DNA from: an uncultured Alphaproteobacteria bacterium
GTDB taxonomy: Bacteria > Pseudomonadota > Alphaproteobacteria > MPNO01 > UBA2964
DNA length: 64,000 nucleotides
Reading direction: 5' to 3'
Assembly: GCA_951812775.1 (NCBI GenBank)
Contig: OX638326.1
Location: 1,748,335 to 1,812,334, forward strand
Positions 8,682 to 16,840 of the stretch are shown piece after piece. The position numbers were made by a program, and so were the translations under genes. The notes beneath the pieces are model-generated. The model was not told the origin of the DNA, searched no databases, and worked only from the letters and a program-made list of their open reading frames with translations. Within the stretch, counting starts at the first letter, position 1, and every line of letters begins with the position of its first letter.

Positions 8682-9428
8682 TCAAGCCAGGGTCAGGCCG
8701 CCATCCACATGGATCGTCTGGCCGGTAATAAACGCGGCATCTTCTGACAGCAGGAAAGAGATAAGTCCGGCAACGTCATCAGGGGTACCGATGCGCCCCA
8801 TTGGTGATTTTGCCGCTGCTTTGGTCCAGGCATCGCCCGGCAAAGCGGAATGGCCGGTAGCATCTTTCTTGGTATAGCCCGGCGCGACACAATTGACTGT
8901 TACGCCGTCGGGGGCGAGCTGCACTGCCAATGACTTTGACAGGGCCTCAATCGAGGCCTTGGCCGCTGCCGTCGTCGGAAACAACCCGTCCGCATCAAAC
9001 ACATGCGCAACGAATGAACTGACGGCGACGACCCGACCACAATCAGAATCTCGCAAATAGGGCATAGCTTTCGTCGCGATGCGAAAAAATGCTTCCGGCA
9101 TTCCCTTCTGCGCGGCGATAAGGGTGTCCACGTCCACGTCACCAAACAACCGCCGATCCGCAAAACCCGCATTGCTGACAATTTGATCAAGGCCGCCAAG
9201 GAGATTTACGGTCTCCTCAACGAGCGTTTCTGCAAAAGCACTTTCCGTGAGATCACCGAGAACAGACTCCACCACTCCACCGACCTGCGACACAGCGGCA
9301 ACAACGCTATCGAGTCCTTCGCGATTAGATCTTGAGTGAAGCATCAATTGCCGGCCAGGGTCTGCCAAACGTTTCGCCGTGGCCGCACCGATGCCGCTCG
9401 CCGCCCCTGTGATCAAGATAACTGCCAT
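8682..9428 (-). CDS. SDR family protein lacking the catalytic Tyr
   Basis: A 248-residue short-chain dehydrogenase with an intact cofactor motif (TGAASGIG, residues 7-14) and NAG at 86-88. At the active site the Lys157 of Y-x-x-x-K is present, but the Tyr position is Thr153 (TTAAAK); the sequence there is unambiguous. The loop after Ser137/138 is two residues longer than in FabG. The tail ends with a FITGQTIHVDGG motif typical of the family. It may be a variant subfamily with altered chemistry or a non-catalytic member. It converges on the DapA-like gene with a 16-bp gap. Confidence 0.85.
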   Translation of the reverse strand: MAVILITGAASGIGAATAKRLADPGRQLMLHSRSNREGLDSVVAAVSQVGGVVESVLGDLTESAFAETLVEETVNLLGGLDQIVSNAGFADRRLFGDVDVDTLIAAQKGMPEAFFRIATKAMPYLRDSDCGRVVAVSSFVAHVFDADGLFPTTAAAKASIEALSKSLAVQLAPDGVTVNCVAPGYTKKDATGHSALPGDAWTKAAAKSPMGRIGTPDDVAGLISFLLSEDAAFITGQTIHVDGGLTLA

Positions 9429-9958
9429 CTGTTTCCGTCCAAATCAGCGTCAATTTTATTGTTAGTGTGCGGTGTTCTGCGGTGGCATGCAAATGCCATA
9501 GGGGCGTCACGTCACATGACATATTTCTCACGCCATCGTGAATGGTGCGATGGTGTTAATAGGCTGTAACTCTTCCAATATCTGATCCGGAGTTCTCCGG
9601 GAGGCATTGGAAAGGGATTACGGAACGCACAGAAAATTAATTGCAGTCGCCGTCGCATTGGACATCGGCGTCTGGGGGGTTGCAGCTGAAGCAGCATCGC
9701 CCAAACGGGTTAAAGTCAGCGGTGAAATCGGGAGAATGCGACAAGGTATAGGCGAACCGCCATAATCGCGGTAAAAGCGCTGATAACCCGTCACTGACGA
9801 AGGCTTGATTATTTTTGTCATCGCGAACGAATAATATGGGTTCCAGCGTGTTTTCCATACAAGAGCCTAACGGAGCTCGTCGGATCATGGAACATGGATT
9901 CAGCAACCGGCAAATCCCATATGGACGATATAAACAGTTTTATAACAGAGGTGTTAGA
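9429..9958. other. Intergenic region without a clear gene
   Basis: About 530 bases separate the SDR start from the TPR gene start. Overlapping reading frames exist on both strands, but none has a ribosome-binding site or a recognisable product. One minus-strand frame (9906 to 9637) ends in six Cys within 19 residues and is discussed as a finding. The region probably contains the divergent promoters of the flanking genes. No convincing -35/-10 pair was picked out. Confidence 0.5.
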
Positions 9959-10462
9959 ATGACTCAGAAGCTCTCAATAGGTGGAAAGATTGCCGTCTTT
10001 GCGATTGGCCTTGCAGCGTTAGCTCTTAACGTAGCGGTATTGTCGCCCGGTGCGTTTGCTGCAGGCAGCGATAGCAGTTGGGGATCGGATTCAGAAAAGA
10101 AGCAGAATCCCGACTGGGCGGCTGCCAAGCAGAAAATCGCCGATAAGGATTATGCCGGTGCCATCCCGCATCTGCAAAAATATATCGCGGATAACCCCAA
10201 GAATGCGAACGCCCACAACTATTTGGGCTACGCGCTCCGCAATATGAACAAGCTCAAGGAATCCGGTGCCGCCTATAAGCAGGCGCTGACCCTCAACCCC
10301 AAACATCTTGGGGCGTTGGAATATCAGGGTCGGTTGTATTTAAAACTCGGGCAGGTTGCCAAAGCAAAAGCCAATCTCGCCAAACTTGACGGCCTCTGCT
10401 TTTTTGGCTGTGACGAATACACCGGGCTGAAGAACGCTATCGCCCAGCACAAGGGCAGCTAA
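9959..10462 (+). CDS. Secreted tetratricopeptide-repeat protein
   Basis: A 167-residue protein. Residues 1-35 form a signal peptide: basic MTQK start, a hydrophobic core (IAVFAIGLAALALNVAV) and a PGAFAAG cleavage region. After a short Ser/Asp/Lys linker come two to three TPR units (about residues 55-150), with the G-Y-A and A-x-x-x-P pattern at the helix positions. The ATG at 9959 is preferred to the upstream TTG-type start because AGAGGTG lies just before it and the signal peptide begins there. It is likely periplasmic and binds other proteins. No enzymatic domain is present. Confidence 0.85.
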   Translation: MTQKLSIGGKIAVFAIGLAALALNVAVLSPGAFAAGSDSSWGSDSEKKQNPDWAAAKQKIADKDYAGAIPHLQKYIADNPKNANAHNYLGYALRNMNKLKESGAAYKQALTLNPKHLGALEYQGRLYLKLGQVAKAKANLAKLDGLCFFGCDEYTGLKNAIAQHKGS

Positions 10463-10475
10463 CACCCCCACCCCG

Positions 10476-10523
10476 CTTTGCGACGGCCCTACCAACTCAG
10501 GTTTCGTGGGTGCCGTCGCAAAG
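10476..10523. repeat. 12-bp inverted repeat at convergent gene ends
   Basis: CTTTGCGACGGC at 10476-10487 is matched by its exact reverse complement at 10512-10523, with a 24-base loop. The right arm lies within the last codons of the CDGSH gene and the left arm between the two converging genes. There is no T-run on either side, so a simple intrinsic terminator is not obvious, but a transcription-blocking hairpin is plausible. Confidence 0.7.
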
Positions 10524-10712
10524 TGGCTGGTTCTGGGTCCGTTTGCAGCCGCAGAACGTCACCGGCCGATCGCGCTTAGCGATATATTGCACGGGTGAAA
10601 TGCCGGACCCCTTATGGGACCCATCGCAAAACCGCTGATCCTTGCTTTGGCCGCACGCACACCACCAATATTCCTTACCCTCTTCGACGAGCCGCTGATA
10701 ATAAAGCGCCAT
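10497..10712 (-). CDS. Double CDGSH iron-sulfur domain protein
   Basis: A 71-residue protein made almost entirely of two CDGSH units. Each has the three-Cys-one-His 2Fe-2S ligand set: C18, C20, C29 and H33 (CDGSH), then C54, C56, C65 and H69 (CDGTH). Bacterial two-domain members of this size are known, and are thought to carry labile redox-active clusters. The role here is not evident from neighbours. It converges on the TPR gene. Confidence 0.9.
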   Translation of the reverse strand: MALYYQRLVEEGKEYWWCACGQSKDQRFCDGSHKGSGISPVQYIAKRDRPVTFCGCKRTQNQPLCDGTHET

Positions 10713-10826
10713 ACCGGTCTGTTCCTTGTTTCCGCTAATTCCGTTCCCTGAATTTTTAGAACGAGACGGAGAGGTTCACAAGTCCCGCCTCGGCAGTTAC
10801 GCTACCCCGTATTGAGGGAGGACCCT

Positions 10827-11687
10827 ATGCCAAAATCGTTCGATACCCGCCCACTTGGCCCGGCGCTTGGCGCTGAAATCATTGGCCTCGATATCACCAG
10901 CCCGCTCGACGACGAAACCATTCAGGACCTTTACGATACGTGGCGCGACAATATCGTGTTGCTGTTCAACAAAAAGGATATGACACAGGAGGAACAGCTC
11001 CGCTTCGCCGCCTGTTTTGGCAAGATCGGGGAACGGCCAAAGCCAAAGGAAGCCCGGCCTGAAGATTACAGCAAGCTCGATGCTGCTTTTATGCTGGTCA
11101 CCAATATACGCGAGAATGGCAAACCCATCGGCACCCTGCCGGATGGTGAGATGATGTTTCATCACGATACGATCTTTAAGCCGCATCCGCATATCGGCAC
11201 GTTACTCTATGCCATCGAAGTCCCCTCGGTTGGCGGCAACACCAAGTTCACCAATCTCTATAAGGCGTATGACGCGCTGCCCGAAGATATCAAACAACGG
11301 ATCGAGGGCCGCAAGGCGTTACATCTTTATGACTATGACCGCATCGCCGAACGCAACACAGCCGAAGGCGCTGGTGATCTGTTGGAACGCCATTCGCACC
11401 CCGTCGCGATTACCCATCACCGCTCCGGTCGCAAAGCCCTCTATGTGAACCGCCTGATGACAGCCGAAATTGAAGGATTGCCGCAAGATGAGAGCGAGGA
11501 AATCCTCAACCTGATGTTCGACATCGCCGAACGACCCGAGCATGTCTATGAACATGTCTGGACACCGGGCGATCTGTTGCTGTGGGACAATTACTGCTCA
11601 TCACACGCCAGGACGGACTTTTCAGACGGCGAGGTACGCCTCTTGCGCCGTTGTCAGGTTGAATCTGAAAGGCCGCCAGCACCCTAG
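10827..11687 (+). CDS. TauD/TfdA family 2-oxoglutarate-dependent dioxygenase
   Basis: A 286-residue non-haem Fe(II)/2-oxoglutarate dioxygenase. The iron facial triad is H112-x-D114 (FHHDTIF) and H260 (SSHARTDF), with Arg271 or Arg274 in RLLRR placed to bind 2-oxoglutarate. The ATG at 10827 has GGGAGGA upstream; the TTG at 10812 is rejected. Family members hydroxylate taurine, alkylsulfates, 2,4-D or similar compounds and so release sulfite or side chains. No transporter for taurine or sulfonates is adjacent, so the substrate is open. Confidence 0.92.
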   Translation: MPKSFDTRPLGPALGAEIIGLDITSPLDDETIQDLYDTWRDNIVLLFNKKDMTQEEQLRFAACFGKIGERPKPKEARPEDYSKLDAAFMLVTNIRENGKPIGTLPDGEMMFHHDTIFKPHPHIGTLLYAIEVPSVGGNTKFTNLYKAYDALPEDIKQRIEGRKALHLYDYDRIAERNTAEGAGDLLERHSHPVAITHHRSGRKALYVNRLMTAEIEGLPQDESEEILNLMFDIAERPEHVYEHVWTPGDLLLWDNYCSSHARTDFSDGEVRLLRRCQVESERPPAP

Positions 11688-11758
11688 AAGCCGACGATTC
11701 GCGATTTCGGCGGATAAAATACCGAATTGGCATAACGAAGAGACAAAAGGACAGAACA

Positions 11759-12472
11759 ATTTCGTCCCCACATATTGAACATCATTTTGGAGACCACAGC
11801 CATTATGTTCATCGGGTCGGCTGGCTGCGGGCTGCGGTCCTCGGTGCCAATGATGGCATCGTTTCAACCGCCAGCCTGATCGTCGGTGTCGCCGCCGCGT
11901 CCGATGAACGCAGCGTCATTCTGATAGCCGGCATCGCCGGGCTGGTGGCCGGTGCGATGTCGATGGCCGCTGGAGAATATGTCTCCGTCAGCTCGCAATC
12001 GGATACCGAACGCGCCGACCTCGAAACCGAACGCCAGGCCCTGGAAGACGAACCCGAAGGCGAACTGGCGGAACTGGCCCAGATTTATGTGAGCCGCGGC
12101 GTTGAGCCCGACCTCGCCCACCGGGTCGCCGTTCAGCTCACCGAACACGATGCGCTCGGTGCCCATGCCCGTGACGAGCTGGGCATTACCGAAACCGCCG
12201 GTGCGCAACCGGTCCAGGCGGCGTTGACATCTGCCGCCTCGTTTTCTGTCGGCGCGCTTCTGCCTCTCATTGCGATGATGCTGACCCCCCTTGCGCTGGC
12301 CATTCCCGTCATTGCCGGGGCGACACTCCTCAGCCTTGCCCTGCTGGGCGCACTTTCAGCCCAGGCCGGTGGTGCCGGCGTTCTGAAAGCCGCCTCACGG
12401 GTTACAGCATGGGGCGCGCTGGCCATGGCACTAACCGCCGCGATAGGCTCGATGGTGGGGGGCGTGTTTTAA
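11759..12472 (+). CDS. VIT1/CCC1-family iron/manganese transporter, apparent ATT start
   Basis: The reading frame encodes the complete VIT-family pattern: HRVGWLRAAVLGANDGIVST in the first membrane segment, GAMSMAAGEYVSVSSQ, a charged Glu-rich cytoplasmic segment, and three C-terminal membrane helices. No ATG, GTG or TTG occurs in frame before the family motif; the first in-frame ATG is at 11945-11960, well inside the protein. An ATT at 11759 lies seven bases after AAAAGGA and would give MSSPHIEHH and 237 residues, the usual family length. Either a rare AUU start or a mutated ATG is indicated. It would move Fe2+ or Mn2+ across the inner membrane. Confidence 0.8.
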   Translation: MSSPHIEHHFGDHSHYVHRVGWLRAAVLGANDGIVSTASLIVGVAAASDERSVILIAGIAGLVAGAMSMAAGEYVSVSSQSDTERADLETERQALEDEPEGELAELAQIYVSRGVEPDLAHRVAVQLTEHDALGAHARDELGITETAGAQPVQAALTSAASFSVGALLPLIAMMLTPLALAIPVIAGATLLSLALLGALSAQAGGAGVLKAASRVTAWGALAMALTAAIGSMVGGVF

Positions 12473-12486
12473 GGGAAAACCCTTAA
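12469..12486. terminator. Perfect 7-bp hairpin after the VIT gene
   Basis: TTAAGGG, loop AAAA, CCCTTAA at 12469-12486 overlaps the stop codon of the transporter. It lacks a following T-run, so it is at best a weak terminator. It marks the left border of the AT-rich segment. Confidence 0.4.
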
Positions 12487-12607
12487 CAGATTTGAATGAC
12501 CGACTTAATATTCCATAAAACTGCACGAAAACAGCAGTTCGCTGAACAAAGCCACAGGAGACTAACTCACCATAAAAATATTTACTGAATTTTCCTTAGT
12601 TGAAAAT

Positions 12608-13285
12608 CTATATTTTTTCGAGACTACTAATCCAACGTTCAAAATTAGGACAAGAAGTGCGCATTGCTTCTAACCCCACCTCAATGGCTGCAAGATTTCC
12701 ATACAGCACCTTATTATAATCTGGCATCAAATCCTTGATACGCTTTGAAGGCGCTTTATTAGGCGAATCATTTATTTCCTCAGGTGATGGAAATGGATCG
12801 CGAATTTCTTTGAATGCCCTTGACAAATCCGGACGGCAAACACCGTCTGCAAACGCGGTACAATCACTGAATAGTAGTCCCTCAAATTCATGCAAAACTA
12901 CATACGGAACGAAACGGTCCAGGTTAAACCCATCTTCGGAAGAAACCAAGTCGTTTTTGATGGCAGTTTCTACCGTTTCCGCACGAAATTTAATATCAAT
13001 TGAGCCTGCCTCCCGCCTTCCTGGCCACGAAATTGGCATTGCATAGTAATCGACCATTGTAGTGGCAATAGCGTTTCTATCATTACGCAAATGTTTGATT
13101 ATTTCCTTTTTAACTGTGGACCAAACACAAATTCCACCCCTACGATTTTTTTGACGAGCGTTTCCGATTATACGAGCACTAACATCCAAATTGCTTTGAA
13201 TTTGAAGATGTTTGGCCAATATTCCGTTTACAAATTCTTCTTCGGTGTACCCTTCAACATGTACAAGCAATCTAGTCATGGTCAT
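12608..13285 (-). CDS. DUF4276-like protein, partner of the adjacent ATPase
   Basis: A 225-residue protein with the features of DUF4276/TOPRIM-like partners of SMC-type ATPases: an N-terminal beta strand leading into VEGYTEEEF (Glu11) and a later VDYYAMP (Asp79), spaced like the acidic residues of a TOPRIM-type nuclease fold. It starts two bases after the stop of the ATPase, so both are one transcription unit. The segment is clearly more AT-rich than the flanks. In the literature such ATPase/DUF4276 pairs resemble RloA/RloB- and AbiL-type anti-phage modules (from memory). The nuclease role is inferred. Confidence 0.75.
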   Translation of the reverse strand: MTMTRLLVHVEGYTEEEFVNGILAKHLQIQSNLDVSARIIGNARQKNRRGGICVWSTVKKEIIKHLRNDRNAIATTMVDYYAMPISWPGRREAGSIDIKFRAETVETAIKNDLVSSEDGFNLDRFVPYVVLHEFEGLLFSDCTAFADGVCRPDLSRAFKEIRDPFPSPEEINDSPNKAPSKRIKDLMPDYNKVLYGNLAAIEVGLEAMRTSCPNFERWISSLEKI

Positions 13286-13287
13286 TC

Positions 13288-14460
13288 TTATCTTGGTCTG
13301 CCTCCTAACTCATTTTTCTCCCAAAGCTGACCAAGGCTATAATCCTCTAGCCACTCGTCCAAATCTGACGAATCCAGTCTTCGCAACTCGGTTGCACCAG
13401 AATTTCGTTCGGCAACAAGAACATCGCTAGGTTTAAAATGGTCTAATAAAAGGGATGACTGAGTTGCTAAAATTACTTGGGTTTTTAGCGAGGCCTGTTC
13501 AACCATAGAGGCCAGAAGCGTAATAGCTGAAGGATGTAAACCTAGTTCAGGTTCGTCGACCAAAATTACTGACGGAAGAAATTTTTGAGGCTGCAGTAAC
13601 AATGTTGCCAAAACTATAAAACGCAGCGACCCATCGGAAAGTGCGGATGCACTGAAGTACTGATCAGAGTTTTTGTGCTTCCAAACCAAACGTATTGTTT
13701 CATCATTTAGTTCGTCAGGACGGAGAATAAAATCTTCGAAATAAGGAGCTACGCGCTGCACATTATGCCGAATTAACTTATACGAATCCGGATACAATTC
13801 TTTGAGCAAATAGAGAAATGCGGGTAAATTTGATCCATCTGGTTTCAAATAACTATTGTCGTTAATTTTTGCTGTTTTTCGCATGGGCGAAGAAGCGCTA
13901 GTGTCGTGAACGTGATAAATGCGCCACAACCCCAAGCGTGTTTTCACCCAATCTTCTACATTTTTAAGACTAGGATTACCTTTTTCAGGACTAAGATTAC
14001 TAATTGCAGCTTCAAATCCTTCTGCGCGGGATCGTAGGCTGGATTTATAGGGGTTAGGATAATCTCGGTCCCTGTTCCAGTAGTAAACTTCTTCTTCCGA
14101 CGGAAATAAGCTATCATAATCTGATGGTTTGAGCAGTAGCCGATACTGGTTAACTTCGTTCATGAAGTAAACATGTACCTCTATTTGTTTTGAGACTTTC
14201 GAACCGAAATGCAATACCTGTTCCGAGCCACCACTTTTACCGACATAGTCCTGCAATTGCCCTTCTCTTACAGCGTGTAAAAAGGCAAAAACACCGATAA
14301 AATTCGATTTGCCTGAACCATTGGCACCAATAAGTACGTTTATAGGTTTCAGTGGAAGCTTCTCTATTGAAGCTATACTTTTAAAACCCTTCACGGTTAT
14401 GTATTCGAGCGCGTTGTCGTTCATGACATGTTTTTTATCGAACAGAGCCGCAACTGTCAT
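13288..14460 (-). CDS. AAA family (SMC/RecF-like) ATPase of two-gene defence-like pair
   Basis: A 390-residue ABC-type ATPase of the AAA_21/RecF-like group. It opens with ITVKGFKSI, and Walker A is GANGSGKS at residues 45-52. A Walker B plus D-loop (VILVDEPELGLHPS) lies near residues 295-308 and is followed by ATQSSLLLDHF. The central insert is not recognisable. An alternative start is Met13 (14424); neither has a strong ribosome-binding site. The downstream DUF4276 gene is coupled. Together they form an ATPase-plus-nuclease-like module, likely acting against phage or plasmid DNA, and lying beside tRNA-Leu. Confidence 0.82.
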   Translation of the reverse strand: MTVAALFDKKHVMNDNALEYITVKGFKSIASIEKLPLKPINVLIGANGSGKSNFIGVFAFLHAVREGQLQDYVGKSGGSEQVLHFGSKVSKQIEVHVYFMNEVNQYRLLLKPSDYDSLFPSEEEVYYWNRDRDYPNPYKSSLRSRAEGFEAAISNLSPEKGNPSLKNVEDWVKTRLGLWRIYHVHDTSASSPMRKTAKINDNSYLKPDGSNLPAFLYLLKELYPDSYKLIRHNVQRVAPYFEDFILRPDELNDETIRLVWKHKNSDQYFSASALSDGSLRFIVLATLLLQPQKFLPSVILVDEPELGLHPSAITLLASMVEQASLKTQVILATQSSLLLDHFKPSDVLVAERNSGATELRRLDSSDLDEWLEDYSLGQLWEKNELGGRPR

Positions 14461-14576
14461 TAGTCTTCAGTGTTTAATGTGACCAACCAACCAACAAACA
14501 AACCTTACTTTCAAATTTATTCGCTCTATAAGTTTACCTGATTTTACACCTGATAATTGGAATATCCCTCCGGGGG

Positions 14577-14619
14577 ATTTCGATGGCTTGCCTTCGCTAT
14601 GCGAAGGGTCCATCGAAAT
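14577..14619. repeat. Large hairpin directly 3' of tRNA-Leu
   Basis: ATTTCGATGG (14577-14586) pairs with CCATCGAAAT (14610-14619). Inside, CCTTCGC (14591-14597) pairs with GCGAAGG (14601-14607) around the loop TAT. It abuts the encoded CCA end of the minus-strand tRNA, so it would form in the tRNA's 3' trailer. It may aid 3' processing or termination, although no T-run follows. It also marks the border of the AT-rich ATPase segment. Confidence 0.75.
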
Positions 14620-14705
14620 GGTGCCCGCTGCCGGACTCGAACCGGCACGCCCTTACGGACAACGGATTTTAAGTCCGTTGCGTCTACCAATTCCGCCAAG
14701 CGGGC
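14619..14705 (-). tRNA. tRNA-Leu(TAA)
   Basis: The reverse complement forms a full class II tRNA of 87 bases. The acceptor stem GCCCGCT pairs with AGCGGGC, followed by discriminator A and an encoded CCA. The D-arm GGCGGAATTGGTAGACGC is typical of Leu tRNAs. The anticodon loop is ACTTAAAAT with anticodon TAA, there is a long variable arm, and the T-loop is GGTTCGAGTCC. It decodes UUA/UUG. It lies between the AT-rich ATPase pair and the TPR pseudogene. Confidence 0.97.
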
Positions 14706-14866
14706 ACTGACCAAAGGTCGTCAAATCGAACTGGCGGCAGAAACTAGCGTAAATTGCCTATACAGGGAAAGCGAAAGACGTAAAAATCGGTGAATGTCGC
14801 TCTTCTGGCACGACATTCCCTGATCGGCTAGTCTGACGCATCACTTCGTAGACCGAAACTCAGCCG

Positions 14867-16830
14867 ATGGCAGCCCCTACCCTCAACGACATTATTCAGG
14901 CCTTTCAGGCGGGACAGCTGGCAGAGGCAGAAAGACTGTGCACCGCTCTGCTATCGCAGGAACCGCAGAACGCTGACGCGCTGCATATTCTCGGCGGGCT
15001 GCAGTTGCAACGAGGCGCGGCTTCAGATGCCGTTTCCAACCTGTCACAAGCGGTCGCGTTGGCGCCGAACAATCCGCTGTTTCTCGGCAATCTCGGCATG
15101 GCCCTGCTTGAGACCGGCGCCATCGATGCGGCAATCACACAACTCAATAATGCCTTAGCGGCAGATCCCAATCATCTCGATGCCCGCTACAATCTGGGGA
15201 ACGCCTACCGGGCAAAAGGTGATCAGGACGCCGCAATCGCTGAATATACGACCATCACCGATATCGCGCCGGATTACGCGGAGGCCTGGAACAATCTGGC
15301 ACTGTGCCACGCGGAGTCCGGGCGCACACAACAGGCAATCGAGATTTTATCCGCGGTCACGGAGCGGTCGCCACAGGACACACAGGCGCGAACCAATCTG
15401 GGTAAGCTTCTCCTACAGCTGGGCCAGCCAGAAGACGCCATCTCACATTTCGATGCCGCCCTCGCGCTCACACCCCAGGACGGTAATTTGCACAATGGTC
15501 GTACGGCAGCCCTGATTGACGCCAGTCGATTTAATGAAGCGGAAGCTGCTGTATCTGCAATTCTGCAAGCCGCGCCGGATAATTACGACGCGCTCCTGAA
15601 TAAGGCCAATTTGTGTACCAAACAGGGGGTGATGGATCAGGCCGAGGAAACCTTCAAACGGATCATCGCTCTATACCCTGACGCCGTTGGCGCCTTGAGC
15701 AATTATGCGGATATTCTGTGGCGGCAATACCGCTATGGCGATGCAGAAACAATCATTCGCCGTGCCCTCGATCTTCAGCCTGACCGGACGGAGTCCAGTC
15801 ACATTCTCGCGGCAACCCTGGCGGCCGCCGGACGATTTGATGAGGCGCTCTCTGTATTTGATGTCGCAATAAAGCAAACACCGGATTTTGAAGACACAAT
15901 ATTTCACCGGGCTATCCTCGAATACGGGTGTAGCAAATTCGAAGCGGCTGTCCGGGATTATCGCAAGCGGCTCGCCGTGCGGAACGACGCGAACCGTATC
16001 GGCGAAGAGCGCCTCGCGGATGATCTATTCGGCGCGACTGTGATCGTCGAACGCGATCAGGGGCTGGGCGACGAAATTTTCTTTTTGCGCTTTATGGCGG
16101 AAGTCAAAAATCGGGGCGCCAAGACATGTTATATCGCAGACCCACGGTTGGTGCCGATGCTACAACGCGCTGGCGTCGCTGATGAAATTGTCGCGGCAAG
16201 AGAGAATGCAGACGGCGATATTGCATTTCATGTCGGCGACCTTCCCTATGCCACCGGCTTAAATATGCCACCGGCTTAAAAGAGGGTGATGAATTACCGC
16301 CGCCGATCACCATCCCACCTGCTTCCGACCGCGTTTCCGTCATACAACAACGGTTAGCTGACTTCGGGCCGCCGCCTTATATCGGCGTGACCTGGCGCGC
16401 CGGGACAGCCGGTCGCCGCGACGCCATTTCGAAGGAAGTTCCAGCTGAAGATTTTGCAACGGCCCTCAACGGGGTGGAGGGAACGTTTATCGCCCTGCAA
16501 CGCCTTCCTGCCGCCGGCGAAATTGAGCGTTTCTCAGCAGCGCTCGGCGCCCCATTGCATGACCTTACAGCGTTAAATGAAGAGCTGGAGGACATCTTCG
16601 CGCTTTCGGGATTACTCGATGAATATATCTGCGTGAGCAATACCAATGTGCATTTTCGAACCGCCCAGGGAAAACCGTGCCGAGTCCTGGTGCCCCATCC
16701 GCCGGAATTTCGCTGGATGGTCGAAGGGGAAGAAAGCCCATGGTTCCCTGGAACCAGAATCTACCGGCAGGAACGTGACGGCGACTGGTCCACGGCTTTA
16801 GCTGCCCTAAAATCCGACCTCACACTATAA
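14867..16830 (+). pseudogene. TPR protein with glycosyltransferase-like C-terminus, broken by 17-bp tandem duplication
   Basis: The ATG at 14867 opens a frame of many TPR units (about residues 1-370), followed by a C-terminal domain that begins VERDQGLGDEIFFLRF and resembles the heptosyltransferase/SPINDLY-like module found after TPRs in proteobacteria. At 16247-16280 a 17-bp unit is exactly duplicated, which ends the frame at 16279. The rest of the domain (PYIGVTWRAGT, then about 145 residues) continues to 16830 in the shifted frame. Removing one copy restores a single 648-residue protein. As sequenced, the product is a 470-residue truncation lacking most of the C-terminal domain. Confidence 0.88.
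16247..16280. repeat. Perfect 17-bp tandem duplication, frameshifting
   Basis: The unit TATGCCACCGGCTTAAA occurs at 16247-16263 and again at 16264-16280 with no mismatch. Seventeen bases shift the frame by two and create an immediate TAA at 16277-16279. Deleting either copy rejoins the two halves of the TPR/glycosyltransferase-like gene exactly. Confidence 0.96.
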
Positions 16831-16840
16831 ATTTAAGAAG

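Noticed and set aside
12473..14620. Integrative element with att repeats at tRNA-Leu
   Set aside because: No copy of the tRNA 3' end was seen near 12480 and there is no integrase; composition alone is not enough.
14557..14793. 78-residue plus-strand ORF
   Set aside because: It lies across the tRNA-Leu gene and its hairpin and has no recognisable product.
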